Below, piece after piece: positions 1-9,593 of a stretch of 64,000 nucleotides of DNA. The number at the start of each line of letters is the position of its first letter. Position 1 is the first letter of the stretch. The stretch comes from Paraburkholderia sp. SG-MS1 (GTDB lineage Bacteria > Pseudomonadota > Gammaproteobacteria > Burkholderiales > Burkholderiaceae). The position numbers were made by a program, and so were the translations under genes. The notes beneath the pieces are model-generated. The model made no database searches and was not told the origin of the DNA. It worked only from the letters and a program-made list of their open reading frames with translations. The stretch lies in NCBI RefSeq assembly GCF_012275575.1, contig NZ_NPIH01000238.1:17611-81610 (forward strand). Reading direction: 5' to 3'.

Positions 1-1
1 C

Positions 2-925
2 GACACGCTCGGCATCGGCGACGACTGCGCGCTGCTCGCGCCGCGCGCGGGCGAAATGCTGGCGATATCGACCGATATGCTGGTAGAAGGCCGCCATTTC
101 TTCGCCGATGCCGATCCCGAAGCGCTCGGTCACAAGACGCTCGCGGTGAATCTGTCAGACCTCGCCGCGATGGGCGCGCAACCGCAGGCATTCACCCTGG
201 CGCTCTCGTTGCCGAGGGCGGACGAAGCCTGGCTCGCCGCGTTCAGCGAAGGACTATTCGCGCTGGCCGGCCGCTACGGCTGCGAACTGATCGGCGGCGA
301 CACGACGGGCGGCCCGCTGAATCTGTGCGTGACCGTGTTCGGCAGCGTGCCGCCGCGCGTGGCGCTGCGTCGCGACGCAGCCCAGCCGGGCGACGACATC
401 TGGATTTCCGGGACCCTCGGCGACGCGCGCGCCGGCCTCGGTGTACTGCGCGGCGAGTGGTCGGCGCACGCGGCCGATACCGCGACGTTTCGCCGCGCCC
501 TCGAACGGCCAGAGCCGCGTGTGCCGCTCGGGCTGGCGCTGCGCGGCATCGCGCACGCGGCACTGGACCTGTCGGACGGCCTCGCGGGCGATCTGCTGCA
601 CATCCTGGAACGCTCGCGTATGCACGCGACGGTCGATGCCGACGCCGTGCCGCGCTCCGCCGCGCTGCGCCGTCTCCCACCCGAAACTCAACGACGCTGC
701 ACGCTCGCCGGCGGCGACGACTACGAACTGTGCTTCACCGCGCCGGCCACGGCGCGCGCTGCGGTCGAAGCGGCCGGGCGCGAGGCGGCCGTCCCGGTCA
801 CCCGCGTCGGTACAATAAGCGCTCTCCCGGCGGCAGACGCCCGCCCGGCCATCGACTGGCGCGATGCCGCCGGCGCGCCACTCACCCTGACGTTGCAAGG
901 CTTCGATCACTTCCATGCAGACTGA
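2..925 (+). CDS. thiL: Thiamine-monophosphate kinase, 5' end cut off by the window
   Basis: ThiL phosphorylates thiamine monophosphate to thiamine pyrophosphate with ATP, the last step of cofactor biosynthesis in the cytosol. The frame is open from base 2 and begins inside the conserved N-terminal motif GIGDDCALL, so the true start lies before the window. The Met at base 56 is internal. Further family motifs are STDMLVEGRHF, NLSDLAAMGA, GGDTT, DLSDGLAGDL and, near the end, GGDDYELCF, which match the PurM/ThiL ATP-binding fold. Its stop overlaps the start of pgpA by 11 bases, so the two are translationally coupled, a common order in beta-proteobacteria. Family assignment is firm. Confidence 0.95.
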   Translation, partial: DTLGIGDDCALLAPRAGEMLAISTDMLVEGRHFFADADPEALGHKTLAVNLSDLAAMGAQPQAFTLALSLPRADEAWLAAFSEGLFALAGRYGCELIGGDTTGGPLNLCVTVFGSVPPRVALRRDAAQPGDDIWISGTLGDARAGLGVLRGEWSAHAADTATFRRALERPEPRVPLGLALRGIAHAALDLSDGLAGDLLHILERSRMHATVDADAVPRSAALRRLPPETQRRCTLAGGDDYELCFTAPATARAAVEAAGREAAVPVTRVGTISALPAADARPAIDWRDAAGAPLTLTLQGFDHFHAD

Positions 926-1487
926 CCCCCCGCTCCGCCCCGCCGACAATCTCATCGGCGGCGAGCCGCCCCAAGCGCCGCAACCCCGGGCGCCGCGGCC
1001 TCAGCCGCGCCGCGCCACCGCGCGTTTCATGCTGTCGCATCCGTTGCACCTGCTATCGCTGGGTTTCGGCAGCGGCTTGTCGCCGGTGGCGCCGGGCACG
1101 ATCGGCACGCTGTTCGCGTGGGCATCGTTTGCCGTGCTGAGCCGCTATCTCACCGTGATCGAGTGGGGCGTGCTGATCGGCGTGGGCTTCATCGGCGGTA
1201 TTGCGATTTGCGGGTTTACGGCGAAGCGGCTCGGCATCGACGATCCGTCGCCGGTCGTGTGGGACGAAATCGTCGCGTTCTGGCTGGTGCTGCTGATGGT
1301 CACGCCGGCCACCCTCACCGGCCAGCTGTGGGCTTTCATCGTGTTCCGCTTCTTCGACATGGTGAAGCCGCCGCCCATCAGTTATTTCGACCGCCGTCTG
1401 AAAGGTGGCTTTGGCATCATGTTCGATGACCTCGTCGCCGCTTTTTTCACGTTGCTCGTGATTGCGCTTTGGCGCATGTCGGTTTAA
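915..1487 (+). CDS. pgpA: Phosphatidylglycerophosphatase A
   Basis: PgpA removes the phosphate from phosphatidylglycerophosphate to give phosphatidylglycerol at the inner membrane. The 190-residue product has a proline-rich N-terminal extension of about 38 residues, then the family core: a hydrophobic start with GSGLSPVAPGTIGTL, the motif DDPSPVVWDEIVAFW with its acidic residues, and FFDMVKPPPISYFD. Several hydrophobic segments agree with a membrane protein. The start ATG lies within the end of thiL. An alternative start is the Met just before LSHPLHLLSLGFG, which would remove the extension. Confidence 0.93.
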   Translation: MQTDPPLRPADNLIGGEPPQAPQPRAPRPQPRRATARFMLSHPLHLLSLGFGSGLSPVAPGTIGTLFAWASFAVLSRYLTVIEWGVLIGVGFIGGIAICGFTAKRLGIDDPSPVVWDEIVAFWLVLLMVTPATLTGQLWAFIVFRFFDMVKPPPISYFDRRLKGGFGIMFDDLVAAFFTLLVIALWRMSV

Positions 1488-1551
1488 CCGCCGCCCGGCA
1501 ATCGCCGCCTGCCGTGCCTGATCGCCGGCTTCCGTTTTCCGGATTGACGCC

Positions 1552-2052
1552 ATGCCTACCGATTCCGTCGTTCACCAGCTCGCGATTCGCGTGAGCAACC
1601 GTCTGCGCGACGAACGCCTGATGCTCGTCACCGCCGAGTCCTGCACGGGCGGCATGGTAGCGACCGCCATTACCGATATTTCCGGCAGCAGCGGCTGGTT
1701 CGAGCGCGGCTTCGTCACGTATTCGAATCAGGCGAAGAGCGAGATGATCGGCGTGCCCGCCGATCTGATCGACCGGCACGGCGCGGTCAGCGAGCCGGTG
1801 GCGCGTGCAATGGCCGAGGGCGCGCTGCGCAACAGCCGCGCGCAGGTGTCGCTGTCGATCACCGGCGTCGCCGGGCCGGGCGGCGGCACCGAGACCAAGC
1901 CGGTCGGCATGGTGTCGTTCGGCTGGAGCAACCGGCTGCACACATCGGTGGAAACGAAGATTTTCAAGGGTGATCGCGAACAGATCCGCGTGCAGGCCGC
2001 GGCGCATGCGCTGCGCGGCGTGCTCGCGCTGCTCGACGAACGCGAACATTGA
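1552..2052 (+). CDS. pncC: Nicotinamide-nucleotide amidase (CinA C-terminal family)
   Basis: The product deamidates nicotinamide mononucleotide to nicotinic acid mononucleotide in the pyridine nucleotide cycle. The 166 residues correspond to the stand-alone CinA C-terminal domain. The signature TAESCTGGMVA near residue 25 carries the catalytic serine region, followed by GSSGWFERGFVTYSN and ITGVAGPGGGTETKPVG. The gene lies 64 bases after pgpA in the same direction, a conserved pairing. Confidence 0.93.
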   Translation: MPTDSVVHQLAIRVSNRLRDERLMLVTAESCTGGMVATAITDISGSSGWFERGFVTYSNQAKSEMIGVPADLIDRHGAVSEPVARAMAEGALRNSRAQVSLSITGVAGPGGGTETKPVGMVSFGWSNRLHTSVETKIFKGDREQIRVQAAAHALRGVLALLDEREH

Positions 2053-2075
2053 CCCTCGTTCAAGAGGCGCGAACG

Positions 2076-2588
2076 ATGCCGGATTCGCACGCAAGCAGGG
2101 ACGAACTGATCCGCCGCTTCGATCTGAAGCCGCATCCGGAAGGCGGATTTTTTAACGAAACGTATCGGTCGGTGCAGCGTGTGATTCGCGACGGCGGTTC
2201 AACGCAGCATCGCTCGGCGTCGACCGCGATCTACTACCTGCTCTGCGACGGCGCGCATTCGGCGTGGCATCGCATCAGGTCCGACGAAGTCTGGCACTTC
2301 TATGCGGGCGAGCCGTTGAATGTCCACGTGCTCGATGCGAGCGGCGCGCTGGTCACGCATAAGCTCGGCAATGCACTGGCGCATCACGACGCCGTGTTTC
2401 AGGCGGTAGTGCCGGCGGGCTTATGGTTCGCGGCGGAATGCGCTGATCCGGCGACGTTCGCGCTGGTGGGCTGCACGGTCGCGCCGGGATTCGAGTTCAG
2501 CGAGTTCGAGATCGGAGATGTGGATGCGCTCAAGGCGGAGCATCCACAGCATGCAGGGATGATTGCGCGGCTGGGACCGGTGCGTTGA
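2076..2588 (+). CDS. Cupin-5 (DUF985) family protein
   Basis: A single-domain cupin of 170 residues. The DUF985 pattern is visible: LKPHPEGGFFNETYRS near the start, STAIYYLLCDG, then WHRIRSDEVWHFYAGEPL carrying histidine and glutamate residues that could line a metal or ligand pocket, and APGFEFSEFEIGD near the end. No enzyme activity can be assigned from sequence alone. I chose the ATG at 2076, 23 bases after pncC, over an upstream TTG that would overlap pncC. The family occurs as a single housekeeping-like gene in many proteobacteria. Confidence 0.85.
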   Translation: MPDSHASRDELIRRFDLKPHPEGGFFNETYRSVQRVIRDGGSTQHRSASTAIYYLLCDGAHSAWHRIRSDEVWHFYAGEPLNVHVLDASGALVTHKLGNALAHHDAVFQAVVPAGLWFAAECADPATFALVGCTVAPGFEFSEFEIGDVDALKAEHPQHAGMIARLGPVR

Positions 2589-2693
2589 GCCGAGCTTTCG
2601 GCGGTTTGCCACAGTGCCTGCTAGCCAGTCGGTCTGCCAGGTCTCGTGAGCCTCGTTCAGCGCTCATCAGGCGCAACGGTCTGAACCATCCGC

Positions 2694-2716
2694 TAAAACC
2701 GGCCCGAAGCCGGGCC
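2694..2716 (-). terminator. Likely Rho-independent terminator of pyrF
   Basis: Read on the minus strand, GGCCCG and CGGGCC form a six-base-pair stem around a short loop and are followed by GGTTTT. It lies 55 bases after the pyrF stop. The T run is short, so strength is uncertain. Confidence 0.5.
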
Positions 2717-2771
2717 GTTCAACGGCCGGCTATTACCGCGTCGCCGGCTTCCTCAACCACAATTTTCGCGC

Positions 2772-3587
2772 TTACCGGAACGCGTTGATCCGGTCACGCG
2801 TTTCCATCGCGGCCTGCGCGGCGGCTTGCGCGAAATCGTCGCCCTTGCCCGCGTAAATGATCGCGCGCGACGAGTTGATCAGCATGCCCGTGCCGTTGGC
2901 CGTGCGCCCGGCGTTGACGGTCGCCTCGACATCGCCGCCTTGCGCGCCGATGCCCGGAATCAGCAGCGGCATATCGCCGACGATCCCCCGCACCACCTCG
3001 ATTTCCTTCGGGAACGTCGCGCCAACCACGAGCGCCAGCTGGCCGCTCGCGTTCCACTTGTCCGCCGCCAGTTGCGCGACGACCTGGTACAGCGGACGGC
3101 CGCCCGTCTCCAGGAATTGCAGATCGGAGCCGCCCGCGTTCGACGTGCGGCACAACACGATCACGCCCTTGCCTTCGTGCGCCAGGTACGGCTGGATCGA
3201 GTCGAAGCCCATGTACGGATTCACCGTCACCGCGTCCGCCTGGTAGCGCTCGAACGCTTCGCGCGCGTACTGCTCGGCGGTGCTGCCGATGTCGCCGCGC
3301 TTCGCGTCCAGAATCACCGGCAGGCCGGGATGCTTCGCGTGAATGTGGGCGATCAGTTGTTCGAGCTGGTCTTCCGCGCGATGCGCGGCGAAGTAGGCAA
3401 TCTGCGGCTTGAACGACGACGCGTACGGCGCGGTCGCATCGACGATCGTGCGGCAGAAATCGAAAATCGCGTCGGGCCGGCCGGCGAGCGCGCCGGGAAA
3501 TTTGCTCGGCTCGGGGTCGAGGCCGACGCACAGCAGCGAGTGGGTGCGCTGCCAGGCGTCGTTGAGTGTCTGGATGAAGTTGGACAT
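2772..3587 (-). CDS. pyrF: Orotidine 5'-phosphate decarboxylase, type 2
   Basis: PyrF converts OMP to UMP, the final step of pyrimidine synthesis. The 271-residue length and the motif [18 protein letters not shown], with the catalytic DxKxxD-type acid-lysine-acid array, identify the longer type 2 class. Other recognisable blocks are [10 protein letters not shown] at the N terminus, [16 protein letters not shown] in the middle and [12 protein letters not shown] near the C terminus. The ATG at 3587 ([13 protein letters not shown]) was chosen; the open frame extends upstream without family similarity. The gene is monocistronic, with a candidate terminator after it. Confidence 0.95.
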   Translation of the reverse strand: MSNFIQTLNDAWQRTHSLLCVGLDPEPSKFPGALAGRPDAIFDFCRTIVDATAPYASSFKPQIAYFAAHRAEDQLEQLIAHIHAKHPGLPVILDAKRGDIGSTAEQYAREAFERYQADAVTVNPYMGFDSIQPYLAHEGKGVIVLCRTSNAGGSDLQFLETGGRPLYQVVAQLAADKWNASGQLALVVGATFPKEIEVVRGIVGDMPLLIPGIGAQGGDVEATVNAGRTANGTGMLINSSRAIIYAGKGDDFAQAAAQAAMETRDRINAFR

Positions 3588-3695
3588 GGTGGGTCTCGCG
3601 GCGAGCCGGTAATCGGAAGAGGCGGGTATTTTACCTGTCCTGCGCGGCGGGCCGCCTCCCAACATCGCCCGCTGTCCGCCGCCCCGCCCCGTGAC

Positions 3696-4778
3696 TTACT
3701 GTCGCCGTGCCCCGCGTGCGCCGGGCATCGACCGCAGCCCGGTACGTTCGACGGTAAACCGGAACGTACGCGTCAGCCGCTCGCCGCGCGCGAGCAGCGT
3801 CATGCCGTTTTCGCATGCGCCACCGGCGAGATTCATCGCGTTGATCGGATGATCGACGGGCTCGAAGCAGAAAAAGTCTTCACCGGGCGGCGTGTACAGC
3901 ACGTAGTAATCGGTGTCGGCGGCGATGTTCACCGACAGACGGCGCTTCGGCCACACCACCGCCGCCTGCCCGCTCCAGCCGGTAAAAGCATGATTGACGA
4001 CGGTCTCCGGCAAAGGATACGCGACGCCGAATTGCCACGCGGGCGGCGCCGGCACATGGCGCACCGGCAGCCAGTCTTCACCGGACAGCCACAGGCCGCC
4101 CGCCGCCGCCGACAGCTCGGTGTCCGCATCGCGCACGAAGAACGGATGCACGCCCAGCCCGAACGGCAGCGCGTCGCGCCCGGCATTCTCGATCTCCAGC
4201 GTGACGACTAGCGTCGGGCCCTCCAGCGTATAGGTTTGCGCCGCGCGGTACGCGTAGGGCTTGCCGTCATGCCGATCGAGCGTCAGCCGCACGTTTTCGC
4301 GATGCGACTCCGCCACCTGCCACGCCGAGAGCCAGCCGTCGCCGTGAATCGGCAAGGGTTCGTCGGCGCGATTGCGCGGCACCTCGACGCGCCGGCCCGC
4401 CACGTTGAAATGACCACCGCCGATCCGGTTCGAATACGGCAGCAGCGGATAGCAGGCGAGCTGGTTCGGCTGCGTGTCGGCGGCGACATGGCGGCAACGC
4501 CGGAAAATCGGCGTGAGCGCGCCGTCGTTGCGCCAGTCGAAACGGGTGACGCCGCCACCGAGCGTCGGCGCGACGTCGAGCCGCAAATGCGCGTTGGCGA
4601 GCGTGACGCATGCGACATCGCCGGCGCTGCCTTCGCCGACTGCCACCGCCGACGTGCTCGGCCCCGCCAGCACCGGATTGGCGGCCGCGGCGAGGCGCGA
4701 GCGCCGGCTCTGAGAGGTCGACGAAGAAGCAAGCGAAGAAACGGGGGAGGAAGCGGAAACAAGATTCGCAACAGTCAT
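3696..4778 (-). CDS. Aldose 1-epimerase (galactose mutarotase family)
   Basis: The protein should interconvert alpha and beta anomers of an aldose. From about residue 50 it has the mutarotase fold: LRLDVAPTLGGGVTRFDW, LLPYSNRIGGG, HGDGWLSAWQV, the catalytic-histidine block GLGVHPFF, and PPGEDFFCFEPVDHPINAMN. The first 45 or so residues are Ser/Ala-rich and low-complexity. The start at 4778 is supported by GGAG six bases upstream; an in-frame ATG lies four codons earlier. It follows the lactonase gene by 209 bases, in which I see no convincing gene. It is the last gene of the sugar cluster and would supply the anomer used by the dehydrogenase. Confidence 0.85.
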   Translation of the reverse strand: MTVANLVSASSPVSSLASSSTSQSRRSRLAAAANPVLAGPSTSAVAVGEGSAGDVACVTLANAHLRLDVAPTLGGGVTRFDWRNDGALTPIFRRCRHVAADTQPNQLACYPLLPYSNRIGGGHFNVAGRRVEVPRNRADEPLPIHGDGWLSAWQVAESHRENVRLTLDRHDGKPYAYRAAQTYTLEGPTLVVTLEIENAGRDALPFGLGVHPFFVRDADTELSAAAGGLWLSGEDWLPVRHVPAPPAWQFGVAYPLPETVVNHAFTGWSGQAAVVWPKRRLSVNIAADTDYYVLYTPPGEDFFCFEPVDHPINAMNLAGGACENGMTLLARGERLTRTFRFTVERTGLRSMPGARGARRQ

Positions 4779-4987
4779 ATCTGGCTCCATCGAGAGGCGA
4801 GGGACGTTGCCGTCATTGCTGACGGATGCTGTAGGGCGACTTTCTGGAACGGGTCGCCTCTGGGTCCGAACTGCATGCTGCCGATTTGCTGCCACTGGAA
4901 TTGCGACATCACCTTCTGGTTCACTTTCAAAATCCTGCGAGTCGTGCCCGCAGTGCGGCCCCGCGAGCGCGGCTGCGTCATTCTGCG

Positions 4988-5902
4988 CTATGCGGGCGCG
5001 CCCTGGAACTCCGGCTCGGGCAAACCGTGCCGTCCCACCGGCGCGACGAACACGCCGCCCGCCCGAGTATCGGCCGCAAGCGCGGCGGCGTCGAGGTCGG
5101 CGCGCGCGCTCGTGATGTACAGCGTGTCGAGTTCCGGTCCGCCGAGCGCGACGCAACTCGGCTGCGCGGTCGGCACGTCGACACGCCCGGTTTCCACCCC
5201 GTCGGGACCGTAGCGCACGACGCTCGCGCCGCCCCACTGGGCGTTCCACAAGCCGCCGTCGCGATCGACGGTCGAGCCGTCCGGCTCCACGCCGGCGTCG
5301 GTCACGCGGGTGAACAGCCGATCGTTGGCGACGCTGCCGTCCGCGCGATAGTCGCACGCGCGAATTTCCGGCACCTTCGAATCGCAGTAGTACATCGTCG
5401 CGCCGTCGGGACTGAACGCGATGCTGTTCGAGATGGCTGGCGCAGGTAACGGCAGGCGCTCCAGCGACAGGTCGTGATTCAAGCGGTAAAAGCCGGCGAC
5501 CGGTTGCGCCAGTCCGCTTTCGTCTTTCGTGCCGAACACGAAGCGCCCCTGACGGTCGCAACGGCCGTCGTTCACGCGCGTGTTCAAGCCGGGCTCGACG
5601 TCGACGATGCGCTGTGTCTCGCCGGTCGTCAGATCGAAAAACGCCAGATGCGTGGCGAGTCCGAGCAACAGGTAGCGCGGATTCGCACACAGCGCGAACG
5701 TCGCGAGCCGCTCGGGCATGGGCCAGAACGTGCTGCCGCCGTCGCGCGGATCGTAGCGCCACAGGCGCGCGCCCTCGATATCGGCCCAGTAGAAGCGGCC
5801 GGTTCTCGCGCACCAGGTCGCTGCTTCGCCGAGCGTGCATTGCGTGTCGATCAGCAGCGACGCGCGCGACGCAGCGGCGTGCGACGGCAGGTCAGCGCTC
5901 AC
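4988..5902 (-). CDS. SMP-30/gluconolactonase family sugar lactonase
   Basis: A 304-residue beta-propeller lactonase that should hydrolyse the sugar-1,5- or 1,4-lactone made by the neighbouring dehydrogenase. Family metal-site blocks are present: CTLGEAATW with the first glutamate, LNTRVNDGRCDRQGRFVFGT, ISNSIAFSPDG with asparagine, and EPDGSTVDRDGGLWNA. The start is a GTG at 5902 whose bases overlap the TGA of the upstream dehydrogenase (GTGA). This removes a long non-homologous N-terminal extension. The coupling ties the enzyme to the dehydrogenase step of an oxidative hexose or pentose pathway. Confidence 0.88.
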   Translation of the reverse strand: MSADLPSHAAASRASLLIDTQCTLGEAATWCARTGRFYWADIEGARLWRYDPRDGGSTFWPMPERLATFALCANPRYLLLGLATHLAFFDLTTGETQRIVDVEPGLNTRVNDGRCDRQGRFVFGTKDESGLAQPVAGFYRLNHDLSLERLPLPAPAISNSIAFSPDGATMYYCDSKVPEIRACDYRADGSVANDRLFTRVTDAGVEPDGSTVDRDGGLWNAQWGGASVVRYGPDGVETGRVDVPTAQPSCVALGGPELDTLYITSARADLDAAALAADTRAGGVFVAPVGRHGLPEPEFQGAPA

Positions 5903-6699
5903 GCCCAGCCTCCATCGACAACGATGTCCTGCGCGGTGATCATCTTGCTGTCGTCGGCGGCGAGGAACAGCGCCATGCGCGCGAGGTCGGACGGCTCCAG
6001 CTCGGCGTCGATGCACTGCCCTTCCTTGATCTGGCGGCGGCCGGTGTCGTCGAGCCACAGGCGCTTCTGCTTCTCCGTCATCACCCAGCCCGGCACCAGC
6101 GTATTGACGCGGATGTTGAAGTGCCCGAGGTCGCGCGCGAGACCGCGCGTCAAACCCTGTACCGCCGACTTCGACATCACATACACCGGATAGCCGCCGT
6201 TCTTCAACATCCAGCTGATCGAACCGAGGTTGATGATCGAGCCGCTGTTGGCCGCCTTCATGTCTTCCATCACGGCTTGGGCCGCGAAGAACTGGTGGCG
6301 GATATTCACCGCGATGCCCGCGTCGAAAAACTCGCGCGACACCTCACCGATCGTGTGGCGCTTGTCGTTCGCGGCGTTGTTGACCAGCACCTGGATGGGG
6401 CCGAGCGCGGCTTTCACGTCGGCGATCGCTTTTTGCAGCGCATCGACATCGGTCAGATCGCATGTCAGGAACAGCGGCTTGTGCTTCGAATCGCCGAGTT
6501 CGTCGGCGAGCGCTTCACCGGCGCTCGCGTCGATATCGAAGAACGCGACGCGCGCGCCCTGCGCCGCGAAATGCTCGACGAACGATGCGCCGATACCGGT
6601 CGCGCCGCCCGTGATCAACACCGTACGGTCGACGAGACTCGGATAGCGCGCGAACGCGCTGTCCGCGAGACGGGCATTTGCATTGGCCGGAGACGACAT
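5899..6699 (-). CDS. Short-chain dehydrogenase, probable aldose 1-dehydrogenase
   Basis: The 266-residue protein has the classical SDR layout: cofactor loop TGGATGIG near residue 32, VNNAAN, catalytic serine in NLGSISWML, and YVMSKSAVQGLTRGLA with the YxxxK pair; it ends in VVDGGWA. Acidic VAFFDID after beta strand 2 suggests NAD preference. It lies between the araH permease gene (51-base gap) and the lactonase gene (4-base overlap), so a sugar 1-dehydrogenase acting on arabinose, galactose or fucose is the best inference. Sequence alone does not settle the substrate. Confidence 0.8.
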   Translation of the reverse strand: MSSPANANARLADSAFARYPSLVDRTVLITGGATGIGASFVEHFAAQGARVAFFDIDASAGEALADELGDSKHKPLFLTCDLTDVDALQKAIADVKAALGPIQVLVNNAANDKRHTIGEVSREFFDAGIAVNIRHQFFAAQAVMEDMKAANSGSIINLGSISWMLKNGGYPVYVMSKSAVQGLTRGLARDLGHFNIRVNTLVPGWVMTEKQKRLWLDDTGRRQIKEGQCIDAELEPSDLARMALFLAADDSKMITAQDIVVDGGWA

Positions 6700-6750
6700 C
6701 GTTCGATTCCTTTGAGAGCTGATTGGATAAGTGACGGTTCAGTCGCCGGT

Positions 6751-7767
6751 TCAGTCGCGCGAGCCGCGATTTTTCAACTGGTCGAGCAGCACGGCGGCGA
6801 GCAGGATCGCGCCGCGCACGAGGTACTGATAGAACGCGTCGATGTTCATGAGGTTCATCACGTTCTCGACGGTGCCCATGATCAGCACGCCGATCACGAC
6901 GCCGGAAATCGTCGCGCGTCCGCCGAGCAGCGACACGCCGCCCAGCACGCACGCCGAAATCACGTTCAGCTCGAAGCCTTCCGCGGCATTCGGCTGACCC
7001 GACGTGATGCGCGACGCCAGAATCACACCGGCCAGCGCGGTCACCGCGCCTTGAATCAGGAAGATGTAGACGCGCGTGCGTTCGACATTGATACCGGCCA
7101 GACGCGACGCTTCCGGATTGCCGCCGATCGCGAGCGTATTGCGGCCGTACACGGTCTGGTTGAGCATCACGCCAAACACGATGAAGCACAGCAGCGTGAC
7201 CCAGATCGGCAGCGACACGCCGAAGAAGCTCAAGCCGCCCAGCTCGATGAACGTATCCGACGACACGCCCACGGCTTGACCGTGCGACACGATGAAGCCG
7301 AGGCCGCGAACGATTTCCATCGTCGCGAGCGTCGTGATCAGCGCGTTGATGCGCAGATATGCGATCACCGCGCCGTTGACGAAACCGATCACCGCGCCTG
7401 CCGCGACCGCCGCGATGATCGCGATAAACGTATTACCCGTGGCGTTGAGCACCATCGCGCACAACACACCGGCGAATGCGACGGTCGATCCCACGGAGAG
7501 GTCGAAGTCGCGCGAGGCGAGACAGAACATCATCGTGCACGCGACCATGCCGATCTGCGAAATCGACAGCGCGAGGCCGAGCATGTTCTCGATCGAGAAG
7601 AAGTGATCGACGGTCAGCGACATCGTGACGAACATCACGACGAAAATCACGATCAGGCTGTACTCGGTGATCTGCTGCCACCATTTCGCCTTGTCGTTGG
7701 CTTGCGGAATCAGCGCATCGGCGGCGCTCTTGGCGGCCTGTTGCGCGAGGTTTTCTCTGGCTTGCAT
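6751..7767 (-). CDS. araH: AraH-type sugar ABC transporter permease
   Basis: Inner-membrane permease of a monosaccharide importer. The 338 residues hold eight to ten hydrophobic segments, beginning at YSLIVIFVVMFVTMS, and the RbsC/AraH family blocks FDLSVGSTVAFAGVL, GFVNGAVIAYLRINALITTLATMEIVRG and GNPEASRLAGINVERTRVYIF. It ends LDQLKNRGSRD. The ATG at 7767 has AGGAG eight bases upstream; a further upstream start in the same frame lacks support. It lies 55 bases after araG and forms the channel for the AraG ATPase and AraF binding protein. L-arabinose is the family substrate, but galactose or fucose are possible given dgoK and dgoA in the cluster. Confidence 0.88.
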   Translation of the reverse strand: MQARENLAQQAAKSAADALIPQANDKAKWWQQITEYSLIVIFVVMFVTMSLTVDHFFSIENMLGLALSISQIGMVACTMMFCLASRDFDLSVGSTVAFAGVLCAMVLNATGNTFIAIIAAVAAGAVIGFVNGAVIAYLRINALITTLATMEIVRGLGFIVSHGQAVGVSSDTFIELGGLSFFGVSLPIWVTLLCFIVFGVMLNQTVYGRNTLAIGGNPEASRLAGINVERTRVYIFLIQGAVTALAGVILASRITSGQPNAAEGFELNVISACVLGGVSLLGGRATISGVVIGVLIMGTVENVMNLMNIDAFYQYLVRGAILLAAVLLDQLKNRGSRD

Positions 7768-7822
7768 GTTCAATACTCCTCCCGTATCCCCACGGGTTGC
7801 CGGACTTGCGTCCAAATAAGGT

Positions 7823-9364
7823 TCAGGCCGCGTGCTGGGCGGCGGCTGCGGTCGTCTCAGGCAGCGCAGTCGAGCTTTGCGGCAGCGCGAGGCTCAACAC
7901 CGATTGCTCTGTGGCATCCCGGCGCGCCAGTTCGCCGGAAATCCGGCCCTGACGCATCACGACGATGCGGTCGGACACGCCGAGCACTTCCGGCAATTCC
8001 GACGAAATCATCACGATCGCGCAGCCGCGTTCGGCCAGCTGATAGATCACGTTGTAGATTTCATGCTTCGCGCCAACGTCGATGCCCCGCGTCGGCTCGT
8101 CGAGAATCACGACCTTCAGATCGGGCTCGGCGAGCCAGCGCGACAGAATCGCCTTCTGCTGATTGCCGCCCGACAGGAAACGGATTTTCTGGCGACGGCT
8201 CGGCGTCTTGATCTTCAGCAGCTTGATGAAACGGTCCGCGGTTTCCGCTTCCTTCTTGCGATCGAGAAACATCCCCGCGCGTAGATAGTGGCGGCGGCAA
8301 CTGATGTTGATGTTCTCCGAGACCGTCGCCATCGCGACGATGCCCTCTTCCTTGCGGTCTTCCGGGCACAGCACGATGCCGTGTCTAATCGCTTCGCCCG
8401 CGCTGCGCACCTTGATCGGCTTGCCGTCGAGCAGCAGTTCGCCGCCCTTTTTGTGATCCGCGCCGTACACGAGATGCATCAGTTCGCTGCGGCCGGCACC
8501 CACCAGGCCGAAGAAACCGACGATCTCGCCGCGCCGCACTTCGAAGCTGGCCGGTTGCGCGAGCGCGTGGCCTTCGATCGCTTTCGCCGCGAAGCGCACT
8601 TCGCCGAGCGGGCGCGCCGAATAGTTGTAGATGTCCGAAATTTCACGCCCCACCATCTCGCTGACGATGGTGTCGCGCGACACGCCTTCGAGCGTCGGAT
8701 GCGAAGCGATCTTGCGGCCGTCGCGGAAGATCGTGCAGGCGTCGCACAGTTCGTAGATCTCGTCCATGCGGTGCGAGATGTAGATCATCGCGCGGTTGTC
8801 GGCGCGCAGATCGCGCACCAGCTTGAACAGCACCTCGGTCTCGCGATGAGACAGCGAACTGGTCGGCTCGTCGAGCGCGATCACGCGTGCATTGCGCAGC
8901 AGCGCCTTGCAGATTTCGACCATCTGCCGCTGCGCGATCGAGAGCTTGCGCAGTTTCGCGTTCGGATCGAGCGCCACGCCCATTGCTTCGAGGCGTTCGC
9001 GCACGAAGCGCTTGGCTTCGCGCTTGTTGACCCAGCCGAGTGAGTTCGGCAGCTGGCCGAGCAGCAGGTTTTCCGCGACCGTCAAATCGGGCACATACTG
9101 CAGTTCCTGGTGAATCACTGCGATCCCCGCCGCGATCGACGACGCCGCGCTCGAGAAACGCACCTCGTTGCCGTCGATCAGCACGCGGCCCGAATCGGGC
9201 TGATATTCACCGCCGAGTATCTTCAGCAGGGTCGATTTCCCTGCGCCGTTTTCGCCCATCAGGCCGTGAACCTGGCCGACGTTGACGTCGAAGGACACAC
9301 CGTCGAGCGCACGCACGCCTGGAAAAACTTTGCCGATATTGTCAAAACGTAGCGTCGCTGACAC
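7823..9364 (-). CDS. araG: AraG-type sugar ABC transporter ATPase, duplicated
   Basis: ATP-hydrolysing subunit of the AraFGH importer. Two fused ABC domains are visible: Walker [13 protein letters not shown] and Walker [12 protein letters not shown] in the first half, signature LSGGNQQKA and Walker [12 protein letters not shown] in the second, where Walker A is degenerate ([11 protein letters not shown]), typical of the sugar class. The 513-residue length matches AraG/RbsA/MglA. The start is a GTG at 9364 with AGGAGG four bases before it; the open frame extends 42 codons further upstream without similarity. A strong hairpin lies between this gene and araF. Confidence 0.92.
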   Translation of the reverse strand: MSATLRFDNIGKVFPGVRALDGVSFDVNVGQVHGLMGENGAGKSTLLKILGGEYQPDSGRVLIDGNEVRFSSAASSIAAGIAVIHQELQYVPDLTVAENLLLGQLPNSLGWVNKREAKRFVRERLEAMGVALDPNAKLRKLSIAQRQMVEICKALLRNARVIALDEPTSSLSHRETEVLFKLVRDLRADNRAMIYISHRMDEIYELCDACTIFRDGRKIASHPTLEGVSRDTIVSEMVGREISDIYNYSARPLGEVRFAAKAIEGHALAQPASFEVRRGEIVGFFGLVGAGRSELMHLVYGADHKKGGELLLDGKPIKVRSAGEAIRHGIVLCPEDRKEEGIVAMATVSENINISCRRHYLRAGMFLDRKKEAETADRFIKLLKIKTPSRRQKIRFLSGGNQQKAILSRWLAEPDLKVVILDEPTRGIDVGAKHEIYNVIYQLAERGCAIVMISSELPEVLGVSDRIVVMRQGRISGELARRDATEQSVLSLALPQSSTALPETTAAAAQHAA

Positions 9365-9528
9365 TTCGCCTCCTGTGTCGACGGGAGTTAGCGCTTGAGC
9401 GCTTGCTCCGGTCCCATGCAAGTTAGTTGCCGTTTTACGTGAACCGCGCCTCGCCGTGCCTCGTACTTCGTACCTCACCGGCAGGCGCAAACATGGCTTG
9501 TCTCTACTGCTGATCTTTTATCGCTGCC

Positions 9529-9562
9529 GCCGGCGCGTCATGTTTGGCCATGACGCGCCGGC
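9529..9562 (-). promoter_or_regulatory. 14-bp perfect stem-loop between araF and araG
   Basis: The arms GCCGGCGCGTCATG and its exact complement flank a six-base loop. No T run follows on either strand, so it is unlikely to be a simple terminator. In importer operons a stable hairpin after the binding-protein gene commonly protects that upstream mRNA from 3' decay, giving more AraF than AraG/AraH. That role is inferred. Confidence 0.6.
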
Positions 9563-9593
9563 AGTTCACTTCATCGCATCGCGTGTCACACGC

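Noticed and set aside
3696..5840. One long minus-strand frame joining the epimerase to the lactonase region
   Set aside because: The part upstream of 4778 is antisense-type shadow of the lactonase gene; the epimerase begins at the ATG with a ribosome site.
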